Source of the DNA: Shimia sp.
GTDB lineage: Bacteria; Pseudomonadota; Alphaproteobacteria; Rhodobacterales; Rhodobacteraceae
Assembly (NCBI GenBank): GCA_024224295.1
Contig: JAAENN010000265.1
Coordinates: 1 to 64,000, forward strand
DNA: 64,000 nt
Direction of reading: 5' to 3'
Shown: piece by piece, positions 46,964 to 55,734 of the stretch
Layout: the number at the start of each line of letters is the position of its first letter
Position numbering within the stretch: position 1 is the stretch's first letter
Program-made: the position numbers and the translations under genes
The notes under the pieces: model-generated
Told to the model about the DNA's origin: nothing
The model's database searches: none
The model's input: only the letters and a program-made list of their open reading frames with translations

Positions 46964-48247
46964 TCAGTTATCCACCGGGATCAAATGCACATCGCGCTGC
47001 GGGAAAGGAATAGAAATGCCTTCGGCATCAAAACGCTCTTTGACCTGTCCCGTGAGCCCCCAATACACATCCCAATAATCCTCGGTGACAACCCACGGGC
47101 GGCAGAACAGATTGACCGAGCTGTCCCCCAACTCGCCCACAAAAATCTCCGGCGCCGGATCTTGCAGACAACGCGGATCGGCGGCCACCAAGGCTTTGAG
47201 CACTTCAACAGCAGCAGGCGCATTGTCCGAGTAAGCAATGCCAAACACCAGATCGACCCGCCGGGTCTTTGCTGCGCTGACATTGGTGATCACATCCCCC
47301 CAAATTTTTGAATTTGGCACCACAACGATCTGATTGTCGAAAGTGCGGATTTGGGTCGAAACCACCGACATGTCATCAACCACCCCGCTGGCGCCCGAGA
47401 CCTCAATGTAGTCGCCGGTGTCAAACGGCTTAAGCACCATAATCATCAACCCGCTCGCCAGGTTGCCCAAAGTATCCTGCAAGGCAAAGCCAAGGATAAA
47501 GCTCAGGCCGCCAAATACCGCAAACAACGGCGTAACGTTCACGCCCGCAACACCCAGAGCCACCATCAAGCCCACAACAATTGTAATCCAATAGACCACT
47601 GTGAGAACAAACCCCTGTAGGAGCTTGGACATTGCCGGCACACGGCCTAGCCCACGTGCCGCAAGTTTGCGTACGAAACGGGCAATGAACAGCAATACAA
47701 ACAGCGCAATCAGGAATACCCCTACCTGCATCAAGAGCCCAATTCCGCCATCACGAGATCCAAGCCACCCGACAACAATAGCTGCTAGTGTGCGCGCATC
47801 GGTGGCTTTGAGCGTTGCGGTGGTCATGGCGTTCAGAAACTTCTGATGTAGGGCTACGTCTTCCACCGCACCGCCTTTGGCAGACCAATTGGACAAAACG
47901 GCTTTATAGTTAGCGGCCACCCGCGACTGTTCCTCGGAAACCGCGGCGACTTGACGCCGACCGGCCTCCACAGCCTCCCCAGATAAGCCCTCCAGAGTTT
48001 CGTTCAAATCAATGAAGGTCGCCATTGTGTTGGACGTATGGCCTTGCCAGACATCGGCCAACTCGGCCAATTGGGCGGTGGTCAAGGGCACAACATAAAG
48101 CTCAAGACTGGCGGTCGACACCTCAAGCGCGCTGGCTTTTGCCATCATCTCATCAGAGGAAGCCTGCGCTCTCGCCGCCCAGAGGCCGAGCACGCAGCAA
48201 ACGGCCAGACGGGTCATCCATAAAAGGGATTTCTGCAAAGGAGTCAT
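46964..48247 (-). CDS. MscS-family mechanosensitive channel, long type
   Basis: 427 residues from ATG 48247; the track start is TTG and adds a non-family tail. It has a signal-peptide-like first helix (ending near ARAQA), a roughly 130-residue periplasmic helical domain (ASALEVSTASLELY onward), three membrane helices (about 185-290) with the pore-lining motif GFALQDTLGNLASGLMIMVLKPF, and the MscS beta and C-terminal domains (GDYIEVSGASGVVDDMSVVSTQIRTFDNQIVVVPNS). It protects against osmotic downshock. The extra N-terminal domain distinguishes it from E. coli MscS (286 residues). Confidence 0.9.
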   Translation of the reverse strand: MTPLQKSLLWMTRLAVCCVLGLWAARAQASSDEMMAKASALEVSTASLELYVVPLTTAQLAELADVWQGHTSNTMATFIDLNETLEGLSGEAVEAGRRQVAAVSEEQSRVAANYKAVLSNWSAKGGAVEDVALHQKFLNAMTTATLKATDARTLAAIVVGWLGSRDGGIGLLMQVGVFLIALFVLLFIARFVRKLAARGLGRVPAMSKLLQGFVLTVVYWITIVVGLMVALGVAGVNVTPLFAVFGGLSFILGFALQDTLGNLASGLMIMVLKPFDTGDYIEVSGASGVVDDMSVVSTQIRTFDNQIVVVPNSKIWGDVITNVSAAKTRRVDLVFGIAYSDNAPAAVEVLKALVAADPRCLQDPAPEIFVGELGDSSVNLFCRPWVVTEDYWDVYWGLTGQVKERFDAEGISIPFPQRDVHLIPVDN

Positions 48248-48350
48248 ATCAAAAGGCTCTTCAAATGCGGGAAGCTTTGGGTACTGTTCCTGCAAGCGGC
48301 CAAAAACTCAAGGTTTTTGGCCGCTCACTTTTTGATCAAAGTTCACCAAG

Positions 48351-49883
48351 TTAACGTCCCACGCCGGCAAAACGGACGCCGCTCAGGTCTGCCATCTCGC
48401 GTTTCCATGTGGTGATGTCATCTGCTTTGAGATCCGTCAGGCGGCTGTGTCCATAGGCCCGCGCCAGCACCTGCATCAGCTCGACACTGGCCCCAAAATA
48501 ACGCGCGAGCTTCTCGGCCCCGATCTGCACATCCAGCTTCTTACGCAGTTCTGGCTTTTGCGTCGCAATGCCCACCGGGCAGTTGTTGGAGTTACACATG
48601 CGCGCCGCGATACAGCCCACCGCCTGCATCGCAGAGTTAGACACAGCAACCGCATCCGCGCCCAGCGCCATGGCTTTCACAAAATCCTCCGCCACGCGTA
48701 AACCGCCGGTGATCACCAGAGAGACTTCGCCACCGGTTTTGGCATCCAGATGCCGCCGCGCCCGAGCAAGAGCCGGAATAGTGGGCACCGAAATGTGGTC
48801 CCGGAAGATCAGCGGCGCTGCCCCCGTGCCGCCACCACGGCCATCGAGGATGATGTAGTCCGCGCCTGCTTCCAGCGCGAAATCGATGTCTGCTTCGATG
48901 TGGTTGGCAGAAAGTTTGAAGCCAATCGGAATGCCGCCGGAGCGTTCCCGCACCTCATCGGCGATGCGGGCAAAATCCTGCGGCGTATGCAATTCCGGGA
49001 ACGTTGACGGCGACACGGCGCTGTGACCTGGCTCCAGCCCGCGCACCTCCGCAATCTTGCCCTGCACCTTCTCGCCGGGCAAGTGCCCGCAAGTGCCGGT
49101 TTTTGCACCCTGCCCGCCTTTGAAGTGGAAGGCCTGTACCCGCTCCACCAGCTCCGGCTTCCAGCCAAACTGCGCCGAGGCCAGCTCATAGAAGTAGCGC
49201 GAGTTTTCCGCCTGCTCTTCCGGCAACATACCGCCTTCGCCAGAGCAAATCCCAGTGCCTGCCAGTTCCGCGCCGCGGGCCAGCGCGGTTTTGGCTTCTT
49301 CCGATAACGCGCCGTAGCTCATGTCCGAGACAAACAGCGGAATATCCAACTGCAAAGGTTTGGCCGCACGTGGACCAATCACCACGGAGGTGTCCACCGG
49401 AGCGTCATCTAACAACGGCTTTCGTGCCACTTGCGCAGGTAAAACCTGAATGTCATCCCACTGCGGCAGGTCTTTGCGCGGCACGCCCATGGATCCCATC
49501 TCACCGTGGTGCCCCAGCTTGCTTAACCCGTCGCGCGCCAGTTCGTGAATGCGCGCCACGGTAGGCTCTTCCGGTGTCGCCACGGCCTGCGGCACATCCG
49601 ATTGCGGTTTCGGCGCAGGGTCGCCCGCCTTGGCCTCCCCCATGCGCGCATGGGTCCCATCACAAAATGGCGCATTGGCACTGGCTTTACACTGACACAA
49701 AAACGCATCACCGCTTTTCTCAGCGGTGAATTTCTGCGGCTTCATCTCTGTTCCCGCGTGGCTGCCGTCACAAAACGGCTGATTTTTGGATTTCCCGCAA
49801 CTGCACCAGAAATAGGTTTTGCCTTCTTCCAGCTCCACTTTGACGGGTCGGGTCGCCGCAATAATGGGCACATCACCTGCCAT
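48351..49883 (-). CDS. CDGSH iron-sulfur domains fused to a glutamate-synthase-like FMN domain
   Basis: 510 residues. The N terminus has two CDGSH [2Fe-2S] motifs: WCSCGKSKNQPFCDGSHAG (about 27-45) and LCQCKASANAPFCDGTHAR (about 61-79), the pattern of MitoNEET-type clusters with 3 Cys-1 His ligation. After a proline/alanine linker follows the GltB-type FMN barrel (about 150-500: SDMSYGALSEEAKTALARGA, CSGEGGM, GQGAKTG, DGRGGGTGAAP, VGIATQKPELRKKL). The FMN domain contains the CIAARMCNSNNCPVGIATQ cysteine cluster region. It lacks a glutaminase domain, so it is not a complete glutamate synthase; the reaction is unknown. Confidence 0.85.
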   Translation of the reverse strand: MAGDVPIIAATRPVKVELEEGKTYFWCSCGKSKNQPFCDGSHAGTEMKPQKFTAEKSGDAFLCQCKASANAPFCDGTHARMGEAKAGDPAPKPQSDVPQAVATPEEPTVARIHELARDGLSKLGHHGEMGSMGVPRKDLPQWDDIQVLPAQVARKPLLDDAPVDTSVVIGPRAAKPLQLDIPLFVSDMSYGALSEEAKTALARGAELAGTGICSGEGGMLPEEQAENSRYFYELASAQFGWKPELVERVQAFHFKGGQGAKTGTCGHLPGEKVQGKIAEVRGLEPGHSAVSPSTFPELHTPQDFARIADEVRERSGGIPIGFKLSANHIEADIDFALEAGADYIILDGRGGGTGAAPLIFRDHISVPTIPALARARRHLDAKTGGEVSLVITGGLRVAEDFVKAMALGADAVAVSNSAMQAVGCIAARMCNSNNCPVGIATQKPELRKKLDVQIGAEKLARYFGASVELMQVLARAYGHSRLTDLKADDITTWKREMADLSGVRFAGVGR

Positions 49884-50026
49884 GTCACACTCCTTGTTCG
49901 CGTTTCGCTACACAAACAGAGTGCCTCAAATGGCGGGTTCACAAAACAGGTGTCACTGCACAGACAACACAGCACAAGCGCACATGAGAGCAGAAAGGGC
50001 CGGACTAAGGTGCGAAATTGTGAGAA

Positions 50027-50653
50027 TTAATCGAGTCGCAACCGCGCAAACAGGCGTAACGCGTGGCTCGCATCTTCGGCCGCCACCGGCATCATTCGGT
50101 CATAGGCGGCGGCAATCACAGCGGCGATCTCCGGCCGCAGCACAGTTGCGCCACTTTCCGGTACCACAGCCAAGGGGGATTGTTCCGCAAAGGCCTGCGG
50201 CCCCCAAGTGACAATGGTTTGCACGGCCTCACCCAGCGCCAAAGCTTCAGCTGGGATTTTGGCCATCTCATCATTCATGCGCAGAAAGACAAACGCCGCT
50301 TGAATGCTACCGTCGTTTTCGAAACGGAAGGCACGGTACTGCGTTGCATCCGCCTCTTGCAAGCGGCCAACAAGCACTTTCAGGTCCGGGATCAAACGTT
50401 CCAAATCCGGCACCTTCAGAAGCTCGTCCCACTCCCGGAAGAAAAACATCATCAAGTTGCTGCCAAGCTCCGGATCGGTCTCCGCCATTTGATGGCCAAC
50501 CAAAGTGGCCACCGCCTCCAGCGCGCCTTTCACAGTTTGCAGCGTAGCCTCTTCCACCCCAAAAACCACCGGCGCAATCGGGCGGCTCCAGCGGGCAAAA
50601 CCATAGCTGCCGTCGGGGCGAGTAAAAAGGGCTTCAACGTCCTGCGGTGTCAT
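50027..50653 (-). CDS. Conserved hypothetical protein
   Basis: 208 residues, no signal peptide or membrane segment, acidic, mixed alpha/beta. I do not recognise a family. Features: MTPQDVEALFTRPDGSYGFARWSRPIAPVVFG at the N terminus, a helical middle (LEAVATLVGHQMAETDPELGSN, MMFFFREWDELLKVPDLERL), and YRAFRFENDGSIQAAFVFLRM. Coding potential is convincing: codon use like its neighbours and a downstream flanking gene on the same strand 143 bp away. It could be a small regulatory or binding protein. Confidence 0.7.
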   Translation of the reverse strand: MTPQDVEALFTRPDGSYGFARWSRPIAPVVFGVEEATLQTVKGALEAVATLVGHQMAETDPELGSNLMMFFFREWDELLKVPDLERLIPDLKVLVGRLQEADATQYRAFRFENDGSIQAAFVFLRMNDEMAKIPAEALALGEAVQTIVTWGPQAFAEQSPLAVVPESGATVLRPEIAAVIAAAYDRMMPVAAEDASHALRLFARLRLD

Positions 50654-50711
50654 GTGCGGCTCCTGTCAGATCGCCCGCTATGTGCCGATCTGACGCCAAT
50701 AAAGCAAGCCC

Positions 50712-51641
50712 TTAGGTCAGCTCGCTGGACCAGGGAGGGTTGGCCCCCGCCCGCGCGACTGTCACCCCCGCCACCTTGGCACCAAAGGCCAACGCGAGGG
50801 CGGCGTCTTCCAAAGACAGGTTTCGCACTTTGGCTTTGGTCAGCACGCCAAGCTCGGCCAGCTTCGCCAGAACACCTGCGTTGAACGTATCGCCTGCGCC
50901 AACCGTATCAACCACTTCTGCCTTTTCAGCCGCCACAGACAGCTTATGTCCGCTAGTCACATAGGCATCCGCACCTTCCCCACCACGGGTCACCAACACC
51001 AGCGCCGGGCCTTGATCGATCAGCTTCATAGCGCGCTCATCCATTGTGTCATCACCCGGAACCAGCCACTCCAGATCCTCATCCGATACCTTCACAATAT
51101 CCGCCTTGGCAAACATAGTTGCCAGTCGGGCACGGTAGGTCGCTTCATTGGCAATAAAACCGGGACGAATATTGGGGTCCACCATCACCGCACGACCAGC
51201 GCCTTCACGCTCCAGCAACTCAGCATAGGTGTCGGCACATGGCTCGACAGCCAAACTGATCCCGCCAAAAAATAGCGCCTTCACTTTCGGTTCGACTGAA
51301 ACCAAATCAAAGGGCTGGATCATGCGACCTGCCGTGTTTTCATCATAAAAGGAATAAGTTGCGTGCCCGCTGCTCAAATGCACAAAGGCCATGGTGGACG
51401 GGCGTTTGGCACGAATTAGGGCCGTGGTGCTCACGTTGCTTGCCACCAGTTCGGTCATCAGAATGTCCCCAAAACTGTCGGTGGAGATGCCACTGACCAA
51501 ACCCACCCGCGCGCCCAAACGGCCCAGCGCCACAGCGGTATTGAACACTGCTCCGCCTGCATGGGGCACAAATCCCGTGCCTCCATCAGTGGTCGGACGC
51601 GGAATCATATCAATCAGTGCTTCGCCGCAACAAAGAATCAT
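50712..51641 (-). CDS. PfkB-family sugar kinase (probable fructokinase)
   Basis: 309 residues from ATG 51641, with GAGGAGG upstream. Ribokinase/PfkB fold: N-terminal sugar-binding glycines in HAGGAVFNTAVALGRLGA, and the C-terminal signature DTVGAGDTFNAGVLAKL with the catalytic aspartate. The protein resembles bacterial fructokinases (CCGEALIDMIPR start). The upstream gene, 10 bp away, encodes a D-lyxose/D-mannose isomerase, so mannose to fructose to fructose 6-phosphate is a plausible route; xylulose is an alternative substrate. Confidence 0.88.
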   Translation of the reverse strand: MILCCGEALIDMIPRPTTDGGTGFVPHAGGAVFNTAVALGRLGARVGLVSGISTDSFGDILMTELVASNVSTTALIRAKRPSTMAFVHLSSGHATYSFYDENTAGRMIQPFDLVSVEPKVKALFFGGISLAVEPCADTYAELLEREGAGRAVMVDPNIRPGFIANEATYRARLATMFAKADIVKVSDEDLEWLVPGDDTMDERAMKLIDQGPALVLVTRGGEGADAYVTSGHKLSVAAEKAEVVDTVGAGDTFNAGVLAKLAELGVLTKAKVRNLSLEDAALALAFGAKVAGVTVARAGANPPWSSELT

Positions 51642-51651
51642 TTGTGCCTCC

Positions 51652-52338
51652 TCAGGCCAGCCATTTGGCGTAGTCACTCACCAACAAATGGGTTGGCGCG
51701 ACATCTTCTTGGATCTCGGCAAACCGGCCAATCGGCTCACGGAAGACATTGTCTGTTTCATCATCATTCACGGTGGAGACCTCGCCAATCAACACATCGC
51801 CACCTTCGCCCCAGAATGCATGCCAGTCACCCGGCATCAGGGTCAGGCTCTCGCCCGGTGCGAACTTCAGTTTTTCGCCCGGGGCAAATGCACGGGGAAT
51901 GCCATCACACATCACCATGCCACCCCGGTCATCGGCAAAGTTCCCGTCGTCGTCAGAACCGAATAGCTCCACCACCATAGTGGCCCCACCGCGGTTAATA
52001 ATGTCTTCCGCCTTAATAACATGGGTGTGCATTGGCGATAGCTGATCCTGACGCGAGATCAGAAGCTTTTCCGCATAACACATGCCACCACCACGCTGAA
52101 GATCAGACAGGCGGCCATTTCGCAGCGTGAACAAAAAAAGACCCATCTCGTCAAATTGGCCCGCACCGTAGTCCGTTATGTCCCAACCACACCGCGCCTG
52201 AATAAGCGCCTCTGCCTCACTGGCCCGCGCCTTGAACTCTCCAGGTGTCCAATAGGCAAAAGGCGGCAGTTTAAAACCAAAAGACCGGATCATGTCATCC
52301 GCAGACGCTATGATGGCGTTGATGGTAGAGCGTTTCAT
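51652..52338 (-). CDS. D-lyxose/D-mannose ketol-isomerase
   Basis: 228 residues of the D-lyxose isomerase family (cupin-type fold, Mn-dependent). The metal ligands are in the MHTHVIKAEDII motif (HxH plus Glu) and a later histidine in LMPGDWHAFWGEGG. It interconverts D-lyxose and D-xylulose and often D-mannose and D-fructose. It is cotranscribed with the PfkB kinase. A LacI-type palindrome lies 37 bp upstream of its start codon. Confidence 0.88.
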   Translation of the reverse strand: MKRSTINAIIASADDMIRSFGFKLPPFAYWTPGEFKARASEAEALIQARCGWDITDYGAGQFDEMGLFLFTLRNGRLSDLQRGGGMCYAEKLLISRQDQLSPMHTHVIKAEDIINRGGATMVVELFGSDDDGNFADDRGGMVMCDGIPRAFAPGEKLKFAPGESLTLMPGDWHAFWGEGGDVLIGEVSTVNDDETDNVFREPIGRFAEIQEDVAPTHLLVSDYAKWLA

Positions 52339-52374
52339 CTCATCCTCCGAAAATCGCCAAAGTTTTCTCGAACT

Positions 52375-52384
52375 TTAGCGCTAA
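52375..52384. promoter_or_regulatory. TTAGCGCTAA palindrome upstream of the isomerase, LacI-type operator
   Basis: Perfect 10-bp palindrome TTAGCGCTAA, the kind of core used by LacI/GalR-family repressors of sugar genes, located in the promoter region of the isomerase-kinase pair. No LacI-family gene is present in the window, so the regulator must be encoded elsewhere. Confidence 0.5.
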
Positions 52385-52478
52385 CATGTGTATCTCTTCC
52401 CTAAGCCACCTGATGGCTTTTCGGCAATGATAAATTCCAAAGGGATAGCAAAAATGTGCGTCTTCCGCACAATGTGCA

Positions 52479-52507
52479 AAGGCCCCCGCAAACTGTGCGA
52501 GGACCTT
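52479..52507 (-). terminator. Hairpin after the SDR gene
   Basis: 12-bp stem AAGGCCCCCGCA/TGCGAGGACCTT (with G-U pairs on the minus strand) and a 5-base loop, just past the SDR stop. The following T-run is poor (TTTG). Confidence 0.5.
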
Positions 52508-52513
52508 ACTGTC

Positions 52514-53233
52514 TTAGAACGTCCGCACGTCGGTGATACTCTCCGCGCCAAATCGATCGCTTAGGATGTGACCACAAATTTTCGCCGCCGTATCCTCGGC
52601 TTTGGCCAAGCCACCTTCGGCTTTCATCGATTTGAACTGATCCAGCAGTGCGAAATCTTCTTCTGGTGCAGAACGAATGGTCGCCTGCATTCCGGTGTCA
52701 ATTACACCTGGCGCGATACTCTCCGCCTTCAGGCCCGCTACCGCATCCTCGACCATTGCCCTCACATGCATGTCCATCGCCGCTTTCGTGGAACAGTACA
52801 CACTCCATCCAGTGTAGGCATTGCGCCCTGCACCGCTGGAAATATGCACCACCCGACGGTCTGCACCTCCGGTGGCAGCCACAAAAGCGTCACTAAGGAT
52901 CAGAGCCGCCGTCACATTCACCGCCACCGACTGTGCAATCTTGCCCGCGTCCTGACGACCAATCGGAGCAATAGGTTCCACAATCCCCGCATTGTTGATC
53001 AACACGGCTTCGCTTGCACCGTCCAGGAAGGATGCGAACTCCGCACCTGTTGCGAACGCGCTCACCGCCGACGTGTCCCCCAGATCCAACGCGACTTCGG
53101 TCAACCCTGAAATCTCTGCTCCAATGCCAGAGCGGGACAGGCCCAAAACCTCATAGCCAGCCTCGATCATGCAGGTCACCATCCCCGCACCAAGCCCTTT
53201 GGAATGGCCTGTGATAATCGCCTTTTTCATCAT
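52514..53233 (-). CDS. Short-chain dehydrogenase/reductase
   Basis: 239 residues of the classical SDR type: cofactor motif ITGHSKGLGAGM, NNAG motif in VLINNAGIVEP and the catalytic Ser/Tyr/Lys in HISSGAGRNAYTGWSVYCSTKAAMD. It resembles the benzil-reductase/sepiapterin-reductase-like subgroup, but the substrate is not deducible. It follows glycerate 2-kinase on the same strand (59 bp gap). With that neighbour a role reducing a keto or semialdehyde intermediate, such as tartronate semialdehyde, is conceivable. Confidence 0.85.
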   Translation of the reverse strand: MMKKAIITGHSKGLGAGMVTCMIEAGYEVLGLSRSGIGAEISGLTEVALDLGDTSAVSAFATGAEFASFLDGASEAVLINNAGIVEPIAPIGRQDAGKIAQSVAVNVTAALILSDAFVAATGGADRRVVHISSGAGRNAYTGWSVYCSTKAAMDMHVRAMVEDAVAGLKAESIAPGVIDTGMQATIRSAPEEDFALLDQFKSMKAEGGLAKAEDTAAKICGHILSDRFGAESITDVRTF

Positions 53234-53292
53234 CTTGCTCCCACAAGTTCATTTGTGAACCATCTCTACGCGTGTTTGACTGGGTGGCGCAA

Positions 53293-54537
53293 TTACCTGG
53301 ATATCAGAATGGCCCGGAAATCATTCACATTTGTGAGCGTCGGTCCCGGCACCACCTGCGCGTCAATCTTTGCAAAGAAACTATGCGCGTCGTTTTCGGC
53401 CAATGCCAATGCTGCGTCCACGCCTTTCGCCTGTGCGGTCGCCAACGTATGCGGCCCAATCACCGCGCCGGCCACGTCGGCAGCGCCATCCACACCATCG
53501 GTGTCGCAGGCGATTGCTTGAATCCCTTCCGTGCCCTCCAGCGCCAGCGCCAAGGCCAGCGCGAACTCGGCATTTGGCCCACCCACGCCGTCGCCACGCC
53601 GCGTTACGGTCAGCTCACCCCCCGACAGAAGCACACGCGGTCCACGCCCCACTTTAGCTTTGGCCAAGTCCGCTTGTTCTCGCGCCACATCCCGCGCTTC
53701 GCCTTCCAGCGCATCGCCAAGGATTTCCACCCGCAGCCCCGCCGCTTCTGCCACCTCCTGCGCTGCTTTGAGCGATTGCAGCGGAGACGCAAAAAGGATG
53801 TTTTCCGTGGTGGACAAGCGTTCGTCACCTGGCATCACCACACCGGCGTGGGCCCGCGCAGCCGCCTCGACATGCGCGGGCAGGGAAACGCCATACGGTG
53901 CCAAAGCGGCCAGCGCGCTGTCTAAACTCTCTGGTTCTGCAACTGTCGGACCTGAGCCGATCATCCCAGGATCATCGCCCGGTACGTCTGAGATCAAATA
54001 GCTCACCACTTTGGCTGGATAGGCCGCTGCCGCCAGCTGTCCGCCTTTGGCCTGGCACAGATGTTTGCGCAACGCATTCATTGCGGAAATCGGCGCGCCA
54101 GAGGCCAACAAATCGGCATTCACCTGTTTCAGTTCGTCCAGCGTCACCCCAGGTACTGGAGCTGTCAACAAAGACGACGCTCCGCCGGAAATCAAACACA
54201 CCACGGTGTCATCTGCTCCAAGCCCACGCATGAGGTCTAGCATTTCCAGCGTCGCGGCTTCCCCTGCTGCATCCGGCACCGGGTGTGCTGCGGATTTGAT
54301 GTTGATGCCTGCGCAGGAGCGTTCATAGCCATACCGCGTGATCACCAGCCCCTCGCAAGGTCCCCAAGCGCTTTCCAGCGCCTCCGCCATACGGGCACTC
54401 GCCTTGCCTGCGCCAACCACAATCAAACGGCCGTCGGGTTTCTCACCCAAAACCTCTGGCAAGGCGGCCATCGGATCCGCCACGGCCACCGCCCGATCAA
54501 ACAACTCTCTCAAAAATTTTTCCGGATTGATCATCAT
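53293..54537 (-). CDS. ttuD: Glycerate 2-kinase (MOFRL family)
   Basis: 414 residues from the first of two adjacent ATGs (54537/54534), with GGGGGAG upstream. Class II glycerate kinase (GckA/TtuD, also annotated as hydroxypyruvate reductase): VVGAGKASARMAEALE at the N terminus, VCLISGGASSLLTAP in the middle and the C-terminal MOFRL domain (LSGGELTVTRRGDGVGGPNAEFALALALAL, then IACDTDGVDGAADVAGA). It phosphorylates D-glycerate to 2-phosphoglycerate, the entry from glyoxylate or tartronate to lower glycolysis. It is divergent from the LysR gene. Confidence 0.9.
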   Translation of the reverse strand: MMINPEKFLRELFDRAVAVADPMAALPEVLGEKPDGRLIVVGAGKASARMAEALESAWGPCEGLVITRYGYERSCAGINIKSAAHPVPDAAGEAATLEMLDLMRGLGADDTVVCLISGGASSLLTAPVPGVTLDELKQVNADLLASGAPISAMNALRKHLCQAKGGQLAAAAYPAKVVSYLISDVPGDDPGMIGSGPTVAEPESLDSALAALAPYGVSLPAHVEAAARAHAGVVMPGDERLSTTENILFASPLQSLKAAQEVAEAAGLRVEILGDALEGEARDVAREQADLAKAKVGRGPRVLLSGGELTVTRRGDGVGGPNAEFALALALALEGTEGIQAIACDTDGVDGAADVAGAVIGPHTLATAQAKGVDAALALAENDAHSFFAKIDAQVVPGPTLTNVNDFRAILISR

Positions 54538-54742
54538 ACTCACACTCCCCCACTGCGCATGCATTCACTCCTCTTTGGCACCCGACCACATGCAACCAGA
54601 ACCTATGCCAAAGAATGTTTCCGCTAACATGCACAGAATTTCTATCTGAGCAAGGTCACACGCCTGTGCCCCCCAAAGCTCACCTTTCCAACCTTGGAAA
54701 CCTGCCCTAGAGTGCCGCGACCTTCATTGCCCGCGAGCGCCC

Positions 54743-55642
54743 ATGGCCCAGATCAGCCTGAAACAGCTTCAAGCCTTTGTGGCCGTTGCCGACATGCACA
54801 GTTTTCGCCGCGCGGCGGACCGGCTGAACACCACTCAGCCCAATATCTCGACCCGTATCGCCGCACTTGAAGGACAAATTGGACATTCCCTGATGACCCG
54901 AGATGCGGGCTCTGTCCGGCTGACGCCCATGGGGGAGAAGCTGCTGTCAGAGGCGCGCAATGTGCTTTTGGCAATGGATCGCTTCCTGCTCACCGCCGCA
55001 GATGACAGCCTGTTTGACGGCACCCTACGCATAGGTGTGACCGAGATGATCGTGCACACCTGGCTGGGGGAGTTCTTTTCCGTCCTAAAAGAACGCTTTC
55101 CAAATATTGACATGGACCTGACCGTTGATCTGTCGGTGAATCTATCCCGCGCGTTGACAGAACGACGGATTGATCTGGCTTTACAAAGCGCGCCGTTTGA
55201 ACGCCAAAGCAGCGGCAGTGCGGATCTTGGTCCCTTACCGATGCTGTGGGTCGGCAGCCCTCGACTAGGCCTTTCCAACAGGGTGCTAAGCCTGCACGAG
55301 CTGGCCAAGCACCCGATACTGACGCACGCGCGCGGCACGATTCCGTACAACCAGATGCAAGATCACTTCGCCGCCTTCTCAGACATTTCTGTACGGCATG
55401 TCTCCTCCTCCAATCTGGCGGCCTGCCACCAGATGACCCGCGACGGCCTGGGTGTAGCTTGTCTACCAGAAGCCATGGTGCGCGACGACCTTGTCGGCGG
55501 ATCTCTGGCCCCCCTACGCTATCTTTGGGTGCCTGATGCTCTTCAGTTTTACGCGCGGTACGACGCCGACACCTGCCCAAGTTTTGTAAAGGCAGCGGCG
55601 GAGTTGGCTCAACAGATTGCACAGGCTCACGCCGCACGATAA
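54743..55642 (+). CDS. LysR-family transcriptional regulator
   Basis: 299 residues: N-terminal winged helix (SLKQLQAFVAVADMHSFRRAADRLNTTQPNISTRIAALE) and a LysR substrate-binding domain (about 90-295). It lies between the divergent glycerate 2-kinase gene and the plus-strand hyuA operon, so it is the obvious candidate controller of both. The 92-bp gap to hyuA contains two TTTCATGA repeats. Confidence 0.92.
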   Translation: MAQISLKQLQAFVAVADMHSFRRAADRLNTTQPNISTRIAALEGQIGHSLMTRDAGSVRLTPMGEKLLSEARNVLLAMDRFLLTAADDSLFDGTLRIGVTEMIVHTWLGEFFSVLKERFPNIDMDLTVDLSVNLSRALTERRIDLALQSAPFERQSSGSADLGPLPMLWVGSPRLGLSNRVLSLHELAKHPILTHARGTIPYNQMQDHFAAFSDISVRHVSSSNLAACHQMTRDGLGVACLPEAMVRDDLVGGSLAPLRYLWVPDALQFYARYDADTCPSFVKAAAELAQQIAQAHAAR

Positions 55643-55734
55643 ATTTTCCCAATCTATTTCATGAATTCTAATAATTGGATTTCATGAGGCGCGCCCTCTA
55701 CCTTGCTCATCAAGATACAAGGAGGCGTTTACAG

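Noticed and set aside
55657-55687. Two TTTCATGA repeats before hyuA, considered as a LysR box
   Set aside because: They do not match the T-N11-A LysR pattern well and may be chance in AT-rich DNA; mentioned only in the LysR entry.
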